Shown here in pieces: positions 34,561 through 45,912 of a DNA stretch of 64,000 nucleotides (position 1 is the first letter of the stretch; each line of letters begins with the position of its first letter). Below the pieces are notes generated by a model, which worked only from the letters and a program-made list of their open reading frames with translations, made no database searches and was not told the DNA's origin. This DNA comes from Cristatella mucedo (lineage: Eukaryota > Bryozoa > Phylactolaemata > Cristatellidae): assembly GCA_009760855.2 (NCBI GenBank), contig WPIO01000015.1, positions 4,887,501 through 4,951,500 of the forward strand, written 5' to 3'. The position numbers were made by a program, and so were the translations under genes.

Positions 34561-35626
34561 GAAGCTCAATATACACATTTTCCCAGATAGCCGATGCTTT
34601 ACTGCAGATGTTAATTTAACTAGGATCACTAAGCATTTTAACGTGAGAAAACATGCAAATCATAAGGACCGATTTTCCATCTACAGGCGTGAATCGATTC
34701 TTCTTAGTTGAGGCCAAGTTTAGCTACTATAGGAGCATAATACAATCAATGGTGCACAATCCAGAAACACTAAAATTGGACATCAGCCATCTCCGTAACC
34801 ACAACCTAGTCAGGACCCTGCCTAGCAATCTTTGTGACGATCTAGCCAATCGTATTCTCTCTTCTTTGACAGTTAGATAAACGTTATTGGGGAGTCCATC
34901 CCAAAGATAAGAGATTCTCCCTAGAGTCTTTAACCCTGGATTCTTGCTCTACCGAAATGTCGACCTTCAAGAATTGCCCTGCTATTATCATCTCTAAATT
35001 TGTCCCTGACAATGAAGATTAGTAGCCCTCTAGATCTCATACCACTATTATCATTTTTGACATGCCTAGATTTACTGCTGCTCTGCATAACACATTTATT
35101 AAATCTGACCTTAGCCTCAGGTTCTGTCTTTCAAAAGAGGCTTTTGTCAGGTCACTTATTTTTGAATCAACACTAGACCAAAAGAGCTGTACCAAATTCT
35201 GCCTAGTCTCAGCATTGCCATTCCAATCAAAGAAACAGCAATGACTGGTCCAAGACCGGCGAAACACTTATGTCAAACTTCAATTTTGTATGTTCTGGTC
35301 AGGTTTCAGACCTAAGATTCCGCAGTCAGCAATGCTGCTGGTATGTGATGATGTGCACAGGAAGCGTGAATTTAGGTAGCCTCTCTCTCTCTGCTAATTT
35401 TGCTGGTCCTCACGGTAGCTTTGCTTTGATGCCACTGGTCACCCATTCGTTCTTGAGTGCTTGCCTACTTGCCTGGGCGTCACAGGCACTGTCCCACAAC
35501 GGTTTAGGTCCTATCTCAGTGGAGGAATTCAGGGAATTGATTTTACCAAGCAACGGTCACCCAGTGATCCTTTGAAGTACGGTGTATCCCTTGGATCTGT
35601 TGTAGGCTTGCTTCTTTCCACAATTT

Positions 35627-35667
<41 letters not shown>

Positions 35668-36315
35668 CTCTCCGATGTATTCGCCGAGCATGATCACGGC
35701 TTTCATTTTTGTGCATGCGATACACAGCTACCCGTGGTTTGATTCCTTCTTGCCTTGCACGGTCTCAAACTCTTTCATCTCTCCCTCGCAGCATCTATTG
35801 CTGGCATTCGCACACAGATGGCAGCAAACTTTCTCATATTAAATGACAATCAAATTACTATTTATAGGAAAACATAGTAATTGGTAAGAAATTGGTAAGC
35901 CTAACCCTTCCAATTGGCTCGGCCATCATTATCTCCAGTACCCAGTGCATGGAATCACGGTGTCCTCTTTCAAAAGGATTTTTCACTAGATTACTGCCGG
36001 ACTCGTGTCTTTCTAATTTCGTCTATTTAATTTTGCAAAAAACGGCTTCTCTAAAATTAGGTTACTGCTGCCGAACTGATCCATGCATTCATGATGGCCT
36101 GCCTAAACTTTTGTCACTCGCTACGATTAGGACTTCCTGCCTGTGCAATTAGGCACAATCTGTCCAGATCTGAGTAGCTAGACTTAAGTGTAGTGAGCAT
36201 TGCAATCGCTGCATTATGATACTTGCCAATCTACACAGGCATCTCAGCAAGCAGTGTATCGACTCGAAGGCTCTGTCATTCATCTGCAGGTCTATTCATT
36301 CTCTTGCTCTGGCAC
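34560..36315 (+). mobile_element. Long decayed L2 LINE
   Basis: Remnants in order: LPSNLCDDLANRILSSLTV (region before the RT) near 34800-34880; RFRSYLSGGIQGIDFTKQ near 35500; KYGVSLGSVVGLLLSTIY near 35580; then a (CT)n insertion and HDHGFHFCACDTQLPV near 35690, where YADD reads CACD. All frames are broken. Confidence 0.65.
35631..35665. repeat. (CT)n microsatellite within the L2 relic
   Basis: It interrupts the reverse-transcriptase remnant between counterparts of FTVYTLPL and ADVIAKHN. Confidence 0.85.
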
Positions 36316-36365
36316 GACTGATCCGAATTAGTAGTAATAATTAGCCAAGTCTTCAAGCCTCCCGT

Positions 36366-36382
36366 CGTACGTACGTACGTAC
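36366..36382. repeat. (GTAC)n tract
   Basis: Four GTAC units, a perfectly self-complementary sequence. Confidence 0.85.
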
Positions 36383-36687
36383 TGCCAGCTCTCCTCACTC
36401 TCTTCTTCTCTCCTCCGGCCCCTCTCCTCCTTGGCCGTTTGGTCGTGCCTTCGTCTCACAGCTTCCTTAGAACCTGCCTTCAGTTACTGTGCTCTCAAAG
36501 CCCGGAACTCGCTGCAGAAGAATATTGATTGCATCACATCCTGTTTGGAAAAACTAAGTCGTAAGCTGGAAAATTTCCTGTTCCTTGCAGCCTTTTGCTT
36601 TGTCAAATGTGATTTGTCCTGTGCACACCTGAGTGTTTTTTGAAGTGTGCATGTTATTGCTAACCACTAGACATGCTTCCTTTCAGC

Positions 36688-36745
36688 ATGTGTGAAGTGC
36701 CTAAAAGGAGATTCAGTTCTCACGGAATGCTCTTTAACTAAATTA
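36688..36745 (+). mobile_element. L2 tail fragment
   Basis: GTGAAGTGCCTAAAAGGAG, then TTCAGTTCTC. Possibly the 3' end of the relic upstream. Confidence 0.5.
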
Positions 36746-36951
36746 ATATCAATGTAAACGATTTACTAGTGTGAACTCTGCGAGCGAGTCTGTCCGTTCG
36801 AAATTCGACCATCTTGCTCGTGTGTGCATGCAGACGTGCGTGTTGGAGTGAGAGCGAGCTGCCAAATTTCTTTAGCCTCGGCTCTCTTCTCTGCGAGCTG
36901 TGTGCTAAGTGCGCGTTGATAATCCCGAGTCTCATCGTCTGCCTCTTTCAG

Positions 36952-37095
36952 CTTGTGATTGACAACAAGGACACATTTGGCAGTGCTTCGCCGATCTCAG
37001 AGCACAGTCACAAGCTGGCCGACCTTGCCGAGCTAAGGCTTCGCCTGCTCAACTCCCTGCAGCTGAGCTCCGATGCTCACTCCGCCATTCTGAAG
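36952..37095 (+). CDS. Giant gene, exon 19
   Basis: The acceptor GCCTCTTTCAG ends at 36951 and the donor GTATGC starts at 37096. 48 codons, phase 0 on both sides. It encodes LVIDNKDTFGSASPISEHSH, then KLADLAELRLRLLNSLQLSS. The open frame runs past both ends but splice signals and phase favour these limits. Confidence 0.75.
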
Positions 37096-37689
37096 GTATG
37101 CAGGCTGCTGCGTTATGTGGACGATGCAGGGGGGGGGGGGACTGCCACCTACGACCTACAGCTGCTGCCGGCGGCCGTCATGCGTCGTTGCTCGTGGTGT
37201 CTCGGATGCAAGCATGATGCAGGCCGATCGGTGTACCGTCAGCACCCCTCTTTTCTCTTGAGTATATCAGCGATCACCTATCTCATGGGCTGGCCAGTGG
37301 ATGGCGCTGGCTGGCGACTGGTTCTCTCCACGCTTTGCCAGTGCAGATCACTCGTAGTGGGGCTGCCGAAACATGCCGCCGGGCTGGCCTCTGCAGCTCA
37401 GTTCTGCTTACTTCCTCGACTGCCAATCCCAATTCAACTCGGCTGCTTCTCGGGTTTCTTTTGGGGTTTTGGGTTTCTCCTCTGTTGTGCAAGATTGAGG
37501 CTGTGTGCCACCGACTGTGCGCTGCAAGCCACTGAGGCTTCGAGTAAGCAGTAAGTAAGCAGGGAGCTGTACAGAGTGATGTCTGCCTGGTGCAAGTGGC
37601 GTGGCATAAGCTTAACATGGAAGTACATTCATACGAGGATAGGGCAGTCTCAGACTGACTTCGCTGACTTTGTAAGATATATATAATTC

Positions 37690-37818
37690 ATTTGTATGGC
37701 GCCCCAAGAGAACTTAATCTCTATTCAGGCGTTTTCACATATGCCTGCGGGCTCGAGCCCACGACCTCAGCCAGACCTTGGTCGGGGGCGAGCACCTTAA
37801 CCGCTGGACCAAACCAGC
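37690..37818 (-). mobile_element. SINE with L2-like tail (family A)
   Basis: Reverse order: L2-type tail, CTCGAGCCCACGACCTCAG (B box in reverse), then TTAACCGCTGGACCAAACC. Confidence 0.65.
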
Positions 37819-37819
37819 T

Positions 37820-38500
37820 CGGCGAGATGAGTCTAGGGAATTTTCTTCCAGCAAAAGAGTCTTTAATGCTTGCACCAGGGACCTGCTGTTTTTTTTATAT
37901 AAAGCATACTTCTGTATGCCGTCTGTGCACTCACATTTTTATGACCGTGTAGCCCTTACTAGTTCGGTTAGTGCCACTACGTGTGCAATGTGCAAAGGGC
38001 TGAAGCCCGCAATACACTAGCAGTAACGAAACAGCGCTCAATATTCTTCTTGCTAGGCTAGGCAACAATGCTGTAGTAGAAAACAGTACAAACAGTTGGC
38101 TATAAATAACGGCTGATGCGAGAGGAAACTGCCAGCCGACAGTTGCTAACAGCAGCTTGCAGCAGCTCACGCTCCTCCGTGCTAGGAATCACCAGACCGT
38201 TGCTCCCAGAGAGGGCCTGCAGTCAGGCATATGTCTTATACAGTAGCCAGTTCTTAAGTCATGTCATAATCTCGTTCGTACGTGTTAGTGCATCGTGCTG
38301 CTCATAAGCCTCGGCTTATCGCGGCTATTTCGTATGCGGGTCAGTTCTAGCTCAACGGCAAAGCTCATGGTTCGCAAGTGAAGTCCAGCTGTCAAGCTTA
38401 TAGTCCGTAACGACGGGGCCTTACAACTTGTTTTCAGTTGTGATGGAAACAGATTTTCCATTTACAGACACCGTGTTAAGTCTTGTGTATAGCTTGTCTA
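37820..38500. other. Intron 19, middle: nothing recognised
   Basis: No exon or known repeat is recognised. Confidence 0.35.
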
Positions 38501-38529
38501 AAAGAAATTAGGCTGCAAGCATTTCTTGG

Positions 38530-38660
38530 CTCACTGCCAGCGCTCTTGCACATGTCCTGACCCAGGTCGCTGGTTCGAGTCATGCAGCAGGGAGATTCAT
38601 TTCTTCTTTGTTGCTTCGAGGCGATGAGAGCGGCTAAGACTCTTATATCCCTGTATAGGT
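38530..38660 (+). mobile_element. Decayed SINE, family B
   Basis: A B-box-like GCTGGTTCGAGTC is followed by a body with GATGAGAGCGGCTAAGACTC. The tail is not clear. Confidence 0.4.
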
Positions 38661-38825
38661 CACCTGCAGAAGCAGCTGCCGCTTCCTATCTCTGTAGTAG
38701 GTACTCAGAGTAAGCAGCGTGCGTTCAGTGTTGATTAGGTCAACCAAAGGCAGTTATGTTTGGCTGCATTCGAATACCCATCTTGCGAGCACAGCGTTAT
38801 CGATGCTGCCCCTGCTTGATAATGA

Positions 38826-38900
38826 TATTAATAATACATTTGTATAGCACCCTCAATAGAACTGAATCTCTTTCTAGGCACTTGACGAATGCTACAGTTT
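38826..38900 (-). mobile_element. L2 tail fragment
   Basis: GTATAGCACCCTCAATAGAAC then CTGAATCTCTTTCTAGGC, the L2 tail in reverse. Confidence 0.6.
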
Positions 38901-38990
38901 CTCAGAAAAGCCTAGTTTTCACGATGGTTTTTTGGGCACCCGGTGTACATGCACATGTGCCATAGACATTTGCATGAATAAAAATCCTTC

Positions 38991-38994
<4 letters not shown>

Positions 38995-39037
<43 letters not shown>

Positions 39038-39090
39038 CATACATATATATATATATATATATAATGTGTGTATACATATATATATGTATA
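38995..39090. repeat. (AT)n-rich microsatellite
   Basis: Runs of TA with occasional ACATAC and GTGTG breaks. Confidence 0.9.
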
Positions 39091-39412
39091 TATGCATCGA
39101 TAACAGAGGCTCATGCCAATGTGCCCAATTCTTAAGCACGTGACATCTTCATAAGTTTTGGCTCTCGCCTTGTGCATCGGGTCTCCATGTGCAGCCCTGC
39201 GGGTGTCAGCTTCGAGCCTTGCACGACTGCCACTCCTTTGCCCATTTGCCGCAAGGCCCCTGCCGTCTGTCGTTTGGCCTGATGCCATCTACGCTGCTTC
39301 TACGCTGCATCTACGCTGCTTCGAAGCGGAGGACACGTGACACTTGCTCACTCGCTCGCACAGGCATCTTCCGCCGGTGGCTCGCGCATGCGACGGCCTT
39401 GCTGCTTTCCAG

Positions 39413-39610
39413 GAGGCCGTGGCCCGCCAGTGCGCCCTGCGAGCGCAGCAGCAGCAGCAGCGGCGGCAGCCACCTCCGGCGCCAGGCGGTGCGACCGCTT
39501 CCTGCCGCACCGACGAAGCAGCGCTGCGGCTGTATGCCTCCTTCGTGGCAGAATTGAGCTGGCTGCACGATAAGGAGAAAGGCAGCATTGTGGCCGCCAT
39601 GGCCTCGAAG
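39413..39610 (+). CDS. Giant gene, exon 20 (short poly-Gln)
   Basis: The acceptor TTGCTGCTTTCCAG ends at 39412 and the donor GTGCGT starts at 39611. 66 codons, phase 0 on both sides. It encodes EAVARQCALRAQ, five Gln, a Pro-rich linker, then ALRLYASFVAELSWLHDKEK and SIVAAMASK. The AG at 39362-39363 is rejected because it breaks the phase. Confidence 0.75.
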
Positions 39611-40202
39611 GTGCGTGCGCTTTTTCCTGCCGATGGCTGCTGGCGCGTTCTGCGCGCTCGGATTTTACCAGGCGACCTCGTTCTTGCAAGTGAAGCAAGT
39701 TGTCGCGCTTGCCTGCGACGGTGCTCGCGCGACGTCTGAACGCCTATCGTCTGCCCAGCGTCTGCCGGTGGCAGCTTCCGCTCTACGATCGGGGCTGGCT
39801 GCTGGGCTTTTGCGCACTCTTTGGACAGGATTTCGTGGCCGACGAAAGGCCAGTCATTCCGACTCCTCGCGTGCACGGCCAGTCTCGGGCATTGGTCTTG
39901 CGAGCTTTGAAAAAAATCATGCCATCTGACTCAGCCCTGCATCGCAGCGCTTGCCCCACTGCACTTTGTTTTTTTTTCTTTCAATTTTTCTTTATTCTTT
40001 GCATCGGCTTGCTACGAAGCTTGCTCGAGGTTAGTGTGCTGGTCCAGGCTCGGAATTAATTATCTGCATGCTTTGCCTTGCAGTCGTAACTCGTTGCGAC
40101 GGCAAGGTGCGCTGCCGAGACTCTGTAGGAGGCAGCGGCTGCTCATTTGTCTTTGCAAAACAAAGGCACACAGTGACTGCCTTTTAAGTACTGTGGTGTG
40201 CC

Positions 40203-40369
40203 GTGGTGGCACACTAGGTAAGGGGGTTGCTTTTCACTACCTCAATCCCGAGGTCGTTGGTTCGACCGTTCGAAAGGGGGGAATCCTTTATTGCAGCTAG
40301 CTGCAAGTGGTGGGGATAGCCGTAAAGGCTGTTCTGTCGCTATACTAAAGAGGCTGTTGAATCAGCTCG

Positions 40370-40398
<29 letters not shown>
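40203..40398 (+). mobile_element. tRNA-derived SINE, family B, with (ATT)n tail
   Basis: Head GGCACACTAGGTAAGGGGGT, B-box region GTCGTTGGTTCGACCGTTC, body GATAGCCGTAAAGGCTGTTC, tail AAAGAGGCTGTTGAATCAGC, then (ATT)n. Confidence 0.75.
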
Positions 40399-40400
<2 letters not shown>

Positions 40401-40650
40401 TCGGCTCGACGAAATCCCCTGATAGCAAGCGCTACTGACGGACTATGCTGGCCTGTGTGTGACAAGTTCAGGTGAGCTAGGTCAGACGTGCCCTCCTGCA
40501 GTGGCCAGCTATGAGGCCTTCACTGGCGCTCGTGCGCCATCGTTGTGCAGTAGCACCTTTTTCGTGTTTGGGTGCACGCGAGCGCTCCCTTGGAACACTG
40601 GCCAGCAGGCACAGGTGGTTCCTTGACGGCGTCCGTCGCTGTTTGCACAG

Positions 40651-40899
40651 GCTCCGCTTGCTGTGGCCCGAATGCTCACACTGTACAAAGTGGCCGAGCA
40701 GCGTCAGTGGAACGACAACGTGGCTGCCGTGCTGCTGCCGCCCACGCCTGACCAGCGGCCGCCAACGGCGACCGGCGACGTTGGCCCCGTGGATGGAGCA
40801 GCAGCCCTTGCTTCTGCTGCTGTGCGAATTCTCGCCGGCGAGCTCGTGGCTATCGTGGAGGGGAAATTCGAAGCAGCTCGAGATTGGCTGCTGATGGAG
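40651..40899 (+). CDS. Giant gene, exon 21
   Basis: The acceptor TTTGCACAG ends at 40650 and the donor GTGCGT starts at 40900. 83 codons, phase 0 on both sides. It encodes APLAVARMLTLYKVAEQRQW, then NDNVAAVLLPPTPDQ, a Pro/Gly linker, and ILAGELVAIVEGKFEAARDW. It carries both recurrent motifs: QWNDNVAAVLL (compare SWADNVAAGLL in exon 29) and the repeat helix. Confidence 0.8.
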
Positions 40900-41008
40900 G
40901 TGCGTGGCACGTGACCTCACTTGCCATTCCTAGCGCTGCGAGAGTGGATGGATGCTCGTTGATGCAGTGCGAGCGAGTCGTATCGACGTTTTCGTGCTCG
41001 GCTTGCAG

Positions 41009-41171
41009 TGCATGCGACTGCAAAGGAGCGACGCGGAGTGGCAAGCGCTGACGGCAAGCGATCGCCACCGGCTGCTGATGGAGTTCCATCACAAGGTCGA
41101 GGCCCTGAAGGCTCGAGGAGAGAGCAAGGCAGCAACTGCAGCCCTGCACGATTTGCTGCACTGCAATGACC
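41009..41171 (+). CDS. Giant gene, exon 22
   Basis: The acceptor GGCTTGCAG ends at 41008 and the donor GTAAGC starts at 41172. Phase 0 in, phase 1 out. It encodes CMRLQRSDAEWQALTASDRH, then LMEFHHKVEALKARGESKAA and LHDLLHCND. Intron 21 is only 109 bp. Confidence 0.8.
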
Positions 41172-41179
41172 GTAAGCAA

Positions 41180-41217
41180 CTCGTTTTAATAGGTGCTGCT
41201 GCAGGTATTAAAACGAG
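41180..41217. repeat. Inverted repeat just after a splice donor
   Basis: Twelve-base arms CTCGTTTTAATA (41180-41191) and its exact complement (41206-41217) with a 14-nt loop, starting 9 bases after exon 22. Confidence 0.8.
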
Positions 41218-41439
41218 GGCATGGTTCCGTTCACTTTTCATGCGGCTTCTTAACAGAAAATGCTGTGTTGTTTAGACAACGCGTGCTTGTCTACGCACAT
41301 GTGTGCATGCCCCTGAGTGCCAGGGCATGATCACATGTTTTTGTGTGTGTATGTATGTGTGTGTGTGTGCGTTCACATGGGTGTGCGTGTCTGTGTCCTT
41401 GGCTCCTCCATACCTAGTTGAACTGCTGCCCCAGTTTCA

Positions 41440-41957
41440 GCCTCATCGTGCCCTCAGGTCCTGTACGGACGATAAATTAGCTGTTCCATTCCTTCGTCGA
41501 AAGACCTTTAGCGACAGAAGCTTTAGCTTTGCAGGTCCTACCTATACTGTGGAGCTCGATTCCAAGATTCTTACTCAATGGCAACTGCTCTCTCCTGCTG
41601 CTGCTGACTATGGCTCATCCTTTCCAGCCGTCCTGAGCTGCTACTTACGCAACGACATCTACTCCCCAACTGCCGACTATGGCACATCTTTTTCAGCGGT
41701 CCTGAACTGCTACATCCACGCTACTCACTTCACCTCAACTGCTCTCCTGACTCTGCTATGCTTCCCACTTTCTCTTTGTTGCGTGAGACGAAGTCTGTTG
41801 GCTACCGAATGCGTACCGAAAGCCGCCTAGGCTGTGAGTGCGCCATGCAAAACTCTCCTCCTGCGTAACACCCACATGGTCTTTGTGGCTTTGTGGAGTT
41901 ACTGACGGAGATACATTACATTACATTACGTAACATAACATAACATTACATTACATG
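41440..41957 (+). mobile_element. Second LINE family, 3' end with (ATTAC)n tail
   Basis: It encodes a remnant of the reverse-transcriptase C-terminus (RRKTFSDRSFSFAGPT), then a 3' UTR ending in a repeated ATTACATTAC tail at 41912-41956. It is the reference copy for this family. Confidence 0.65.
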
Positions 41958-41963
41958 TGTATA

Positions 41964-41966
<3 letters not shown>

Positions 41967-42026
<60 letters not shown>

Positions 42027-42042
42027 ATGTGTGTGTGCATGT

Positions 42043-42106
<64 letters not shown>
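41967..42106. repeat. (GT)n microsatellite
   Basis: About 140 bp of GT repeats with a few CAT and CT breaks. It directly follows the LINE tail. Confidence 0.95.
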
Positions 42107-42210
42107 ATGTGTGTCTGTATGTGCGTGTGTGCTTGGGCTGAGTGCATGTGCATTTGCCTAGGTGCATGCATTTGAGGTAGGTCTACCTCGAGTTCCATCT
42201 TTTATTCTAG

Positions 42211-42356
42211 GTGATACTGAGAGACGTAGTAAGATGATCCCTACTGTGCGGCAGCTTTTGGCCACTGAAAGAGGTATACCGGAACGGGAGGTCAGCGACA
42301 ACGACGTACAAGTGCGTGTTGACGAGCAGATTCTTGATGACGGGAGTCGACGAGAG
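42211..42356 (+). CDS. Giant gene, exon 23
   Basis: The acceptor TTTATTCTAG ends at 42210 and the donor GTGAGT starts at 42357. Phase 1 in, phase 0 out. It encodes DTERRSKMIPTVRQLLATER, then GIPEREVSDNDVQVRVDEQI and LDDGSRRE. Less Ala-rich than its neighbours. Confidence 0.8.
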
Positions 42357-42399
42357 GTGAGTCGTGCTCTTTTCTCTGCAGCTTCTTCGCTTTGTTCAT

Positions 42400-43540
42400 A
42401 AGGTTCGTCTGTTTTTGTCACGGCTGAAAATGCTGAGATTATCTGAACTGGAATTAGTGGCGTTGGCAACCAGAGCTATCGAGACGTAGTGACAGCGAAG
42501 TAGTAGTCACAGCACTCGTCGTGGGAAGGAGCACTGCCCATCCTGTCCCATAACTAAGGTCGACACGAGCACTAGCTGCCGTAGGTACGGCAGAGGAGAG
42601 CTGCCGTGCTCTTACTTAGCCTTACTTAGCCAGCCATTATCAAACTGTGACCCAAGTGGAGCACAAACTGGCTCGAGCTTCGTCCGCACTTGGGTCGGCC
42701 CCGCCCCTGCCGCTAATCCACCCAGGTGCCTTCGGGGGGCCCCCCCCCGTGGGGCGGGGTGAGCCGTGTACATGTGGTGCGACTCAGTTCACCGAGTTGA
42801 TGGACCAGCGTTTGAGCCGTCCTGATGCTGCTGTACAGGCATCCTAACCAACGCGGCCCTAATTATTCGACCCATTGAGCCTGCTTTTCAGATTACGACT
42901 GGACCATGTTCTTGCTAGCTCACCTGAGGAGGTTCGTGAATGGTGGAAGCTGGATTCTGTTAATCAAACTCTGATTGCCTACCAGTTTATGAACACTGCA
43001 GGAGCTATGGGGAGGGCTTGATTTGTCAGTGGGAATCAGGCATGTAACGGCTACTCATCAGGGTCGTAATGGTGCTATTGCAGCTTTTTCCGGTTGATTG
43101 AAACTTTTCTTTTTACTTTTACCCTCAATAGAGCACTCAAACGTTTAAGCGATTCTCGAACAGGTTTCTCACGAGGGAACATTCAACACTTTACTCACCG
43201 GAAGTCAGCAGAGAATGTTCTGTTCCACTTTTGCCGATGGGCGCTGCTGAAGTTTTGCAGATTGGAATCCATTGTGCAGCATTGGATGTCGCCAACCAGT
43301 GTTTGACGGTAGATGCAGGATCGTGAAGGATTTTGAAAACCTACTAGATTTTTTTCAGTCAGTAAGGATTACTGGCAGCACGTGCCTTTGCTCTACGGGT
43401 CCTTGTCTATGGACACCAGCCACGCAGTCCTTGAACAATGACTTACCGACTAGTTGTTTCTGTTGCGGCCGACTCAGGCATTTTATTCTACTCGTTATAA
43501 TCAGCATTTGCTCCGTCGTGAAAAAAATCAATGTCCTTTG
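42400..43540. other. Intron 23, first part: possible retrogene debris
   Basis: No known repeat. Two coding-like fragments are readable: 42640-42840 (Pro/Ala-rich) and 42860-43020 (HVLASSPEEVREWWKLDSV...). Neither fits the exon phase. Confidence 0.3.
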
Positions 43541-43549
43541 TATGCTTGT

Positions 43550-43940
43550 TTATTCTGCTGCTGTGCATGCTAGCAGCAGCACTCTTCCTTTCCCGAATAC
43601 CATAACTGCTGAGTCATCTTATGGCACTATACGGATATTTAATTATTGTTGTTATTATTCAGAAACAACATATACTTACCTGCTGCCTCCTGTCACACAT
43701 CCTTTCCAACTGTCTTGAGCTACTGCTTCCACTCTAATCCCCTTTCTCGACCGTCCTCCCGACTTAGCACTGCTTTTCACTTAGTCTTTGTTGCGCGACA
43801 TATAGTCTGCTGGTTCCCTTATGCACGCCTACAGCCGTTTAGGCCTCGATTTCGTTTAGGAAAATCCTGCTGCGATACATTCCCACGTGGTCTTCGTTGC
43901 TTTTGTAGTAACAGATGTAGAGACATATATAACCACATGC
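43550..43940 (+). mobile_element. Second LINE family, 3' end (decayed)
   Basis: It aligns by eye with 41440-41957 (CACATCCTTTCCAACTGTCT; TTTGTTGCGCGACATATAGT). An (ATT)-rich insertion lies inside. Confidence 0.5.
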
Positions 43941-44182
43941 ATTAATGACGTTGTCGTCATCTTTTGTGCAAAGTTGTCCGCCTTTTATTGCAGTTCAAGC
44001 CCACCGGTTTTTGTTGCCTAGCTGCCACCGAGTCTTCTCTTCAGATGGGCGACAGAGTCAATGGAGGCAATATTATAATAATAATTATTAACAACAATAA
44101 CTAATAATTAACGTAATAATTATTGTTTGTGCCACTCTCTCAAGTGGATGGCAGCTGCCTGCATTTCGCGGCCTCACTGCAG

Positions 44183-44427
44183 GAGGTTTACTCCGCACTG
44201 GAGGCGCGCCTGGCTAGGGAGAAGGCTCGCATGCTCCACGAGGCAGCCGACAAAGACGCACCCCTGCTGCTCATCTGGCTGCGCCTGGAGCGGTCGCGCA
44301 TCGTCATGACAGCCAACAGCAAGTGGCCGGACGAGAAGAGCGCCGCTGCCGCCCCCGCTGCGACCGTGGCCGAGGCTGTGCTGGCACTGACGGCCGAGCA
44401 GGAGCTCGGCGACTTGATGACATTCTT
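44183..44427 (+). CDS. Giant gene, exon 24
   Basis: The acceptor GGCCTCACTGCAG ends at 44182 and the donor GTGAGT starts at 44428. Phase 0 in, phase 2 out. It encodes EVYSALEARLAREKARMLHE, then LLLIWLRLERSRIVMTANSK, an Ala-rich linker and ALTAEQELGDLMTF. Earlier AGs at 44140 and 44150 would be out of phase. Confidence 0.75.
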
Positions 44428-44520
44428 GTGAGTGCCTCGGCCACGTGCTCCTCTGCGCGGTGGTGAAGCCAGCCCACTGCCAGCTGCCCAAGATTGGTGG
44501 CCCGGGGCGCGGCCTCCCCA

Positions 44521-44641
<121 letters not shown>

Positions 44642-45056
44642 GTCTGTCTGTCTCCACGCCACTGCCGCAAGTAGCAGGGGGGGGGGGCTTTCTTTCGCAA
44701 GCCTCAGCTCAGTCGATGCACGGGCCACTCGAAAATCTGCAGTCCTGGCTGGCAGTCGTGATATGCAAACTCGCGCCGTCTGCTGGACATCGGGTGCATC
44801 CATCTTTATTGCTGCCTCTTTTCGGTGGCACCTTGCGACGCCCCTTGCGTCGACTTCCTGCCTTGCTAACAGGGCAGCCCCCTCGATCAGTCAGCTCGAT
44901 GTGCAAGCAGCCGGCCGGCATCTTTCTCGGGCACGCTTGACCACGTGTTCCTTGTCAGGGGTTGGGGCCGAATGCTCGGCGCTTGCTGCTGCGTAGTCCT
45001 TTGGGGCTTCGTGTTGTTGTCTCTCTTTTTATGTCGATTTGTGTAACGTTTTGTAG

Positions 45057-45226
45057 CCCATCGGGCGGTGACAGAGAGAGCCGGCTGGAAGTCGCTCGCC
45101 AGCAGCTCGGCGAGCTTCTGAAAGCTTCCGGCAGAAGCAGCAGCGCCAAGGAGGCGGCCTCCTCGGTGCCTCCGATGCTTCGCCACGCCAGGTGGCTGGT
45201 GCAGACGCTGGCCCGCGGCGAGGACG
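45057..45226 (+). CDS. Giant gene, exon 25
   Basis: The acceptor GTTTTGTAG ends at 45056 and the donor GTACGC starts at 45227. Phase 2 in, phase 1 out. It encodes PSGGDRESRLEVARQQLGEL, then LKASGRSSSAKEAASSVPPM and WLVQTLARGED. Confidence 0.8.
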
Positions 45227-45749
45227 GTACGCGCGCATGCTGTGGCCACTGGGGCGAGCTGGCGCAGCTCTCACTGCTGCTGTTGTCACTGCTCTTGCCT
45301 TCGCGCCGTTTGTCGTCGGATAACTCGCAGTCTGATTCGTCAGGCGGCACGTGCTACAGCATCCGCACTTTTGCTGTGCGGTTTTCGTGAACAAATTGTT
45401 AGCAATTGCTGTTGCTGAACGCACCCAGCCGGACTAGGGACTAGGCTGCAGCCGGATACAGGGCCATCTGCCGCTGCTGCATTCTGGCTCCACTTGGTCG
45501 TGTTTTTTTTAGCGAGGCACTCTGCCAATCGGGCTGCAAAAAACCATCTCCGTTAGCCGCGTGCGGCATGCAGCAGCTGTACTGAGCACGTACCGTGGCG
45601 GCATATTCCCTGCGAAAAGGGATCCGCTCGCCGTTTTCGTGCCGTTTGTCGGACAGCACTTCAAAAAACCCTTTACTTGGGATATGCGTTGTGTCTCTCT
45701 AGGCCAATCGAACCCAATTCCCGTGGCATCTTCAGCAGGCACAGAAAAT

Positions 45750-45912
45750 GCACAGGGGTCAGGTGCTCGCCCTTCAAGACCCAGATCGTGGATTTGAGTA
45801 CTTCAGTAGGCGATCCTTTATTGCCACTGGCAAGCAAGCAATATTGGTAGTCGTTAAGGCTCTTCTACTGCTAGCTAAATGAGGCTTTCTTATCAGCTAG
45901 TCTTTTTTTTAG
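45750..45912 (+). mobile_element. Decayed SINE, family B
   Basis: The body and tail follow the family order (GTCGTTAAGGCTCTTCTACT; AATGAGGCTTTCTTATCAGC). The head is weak. Confidence 0.45.

Noticed and set aside
36814-37554. 246-codon open frame across exon 19
   Set aside because: Only 36952-37095 has splice signals in phase. The flanking parts are open by chance and contain a G run.
38902-39288. 128-codon minus-strand frame
   Set aside because: Mostly translated AT microsatellite.
39364-39412. Earlier acceptor for exon 20
   Set aside because: It would start in phase 2 while exon 19 ends in phase 0. The acceptor at 39412 fits.
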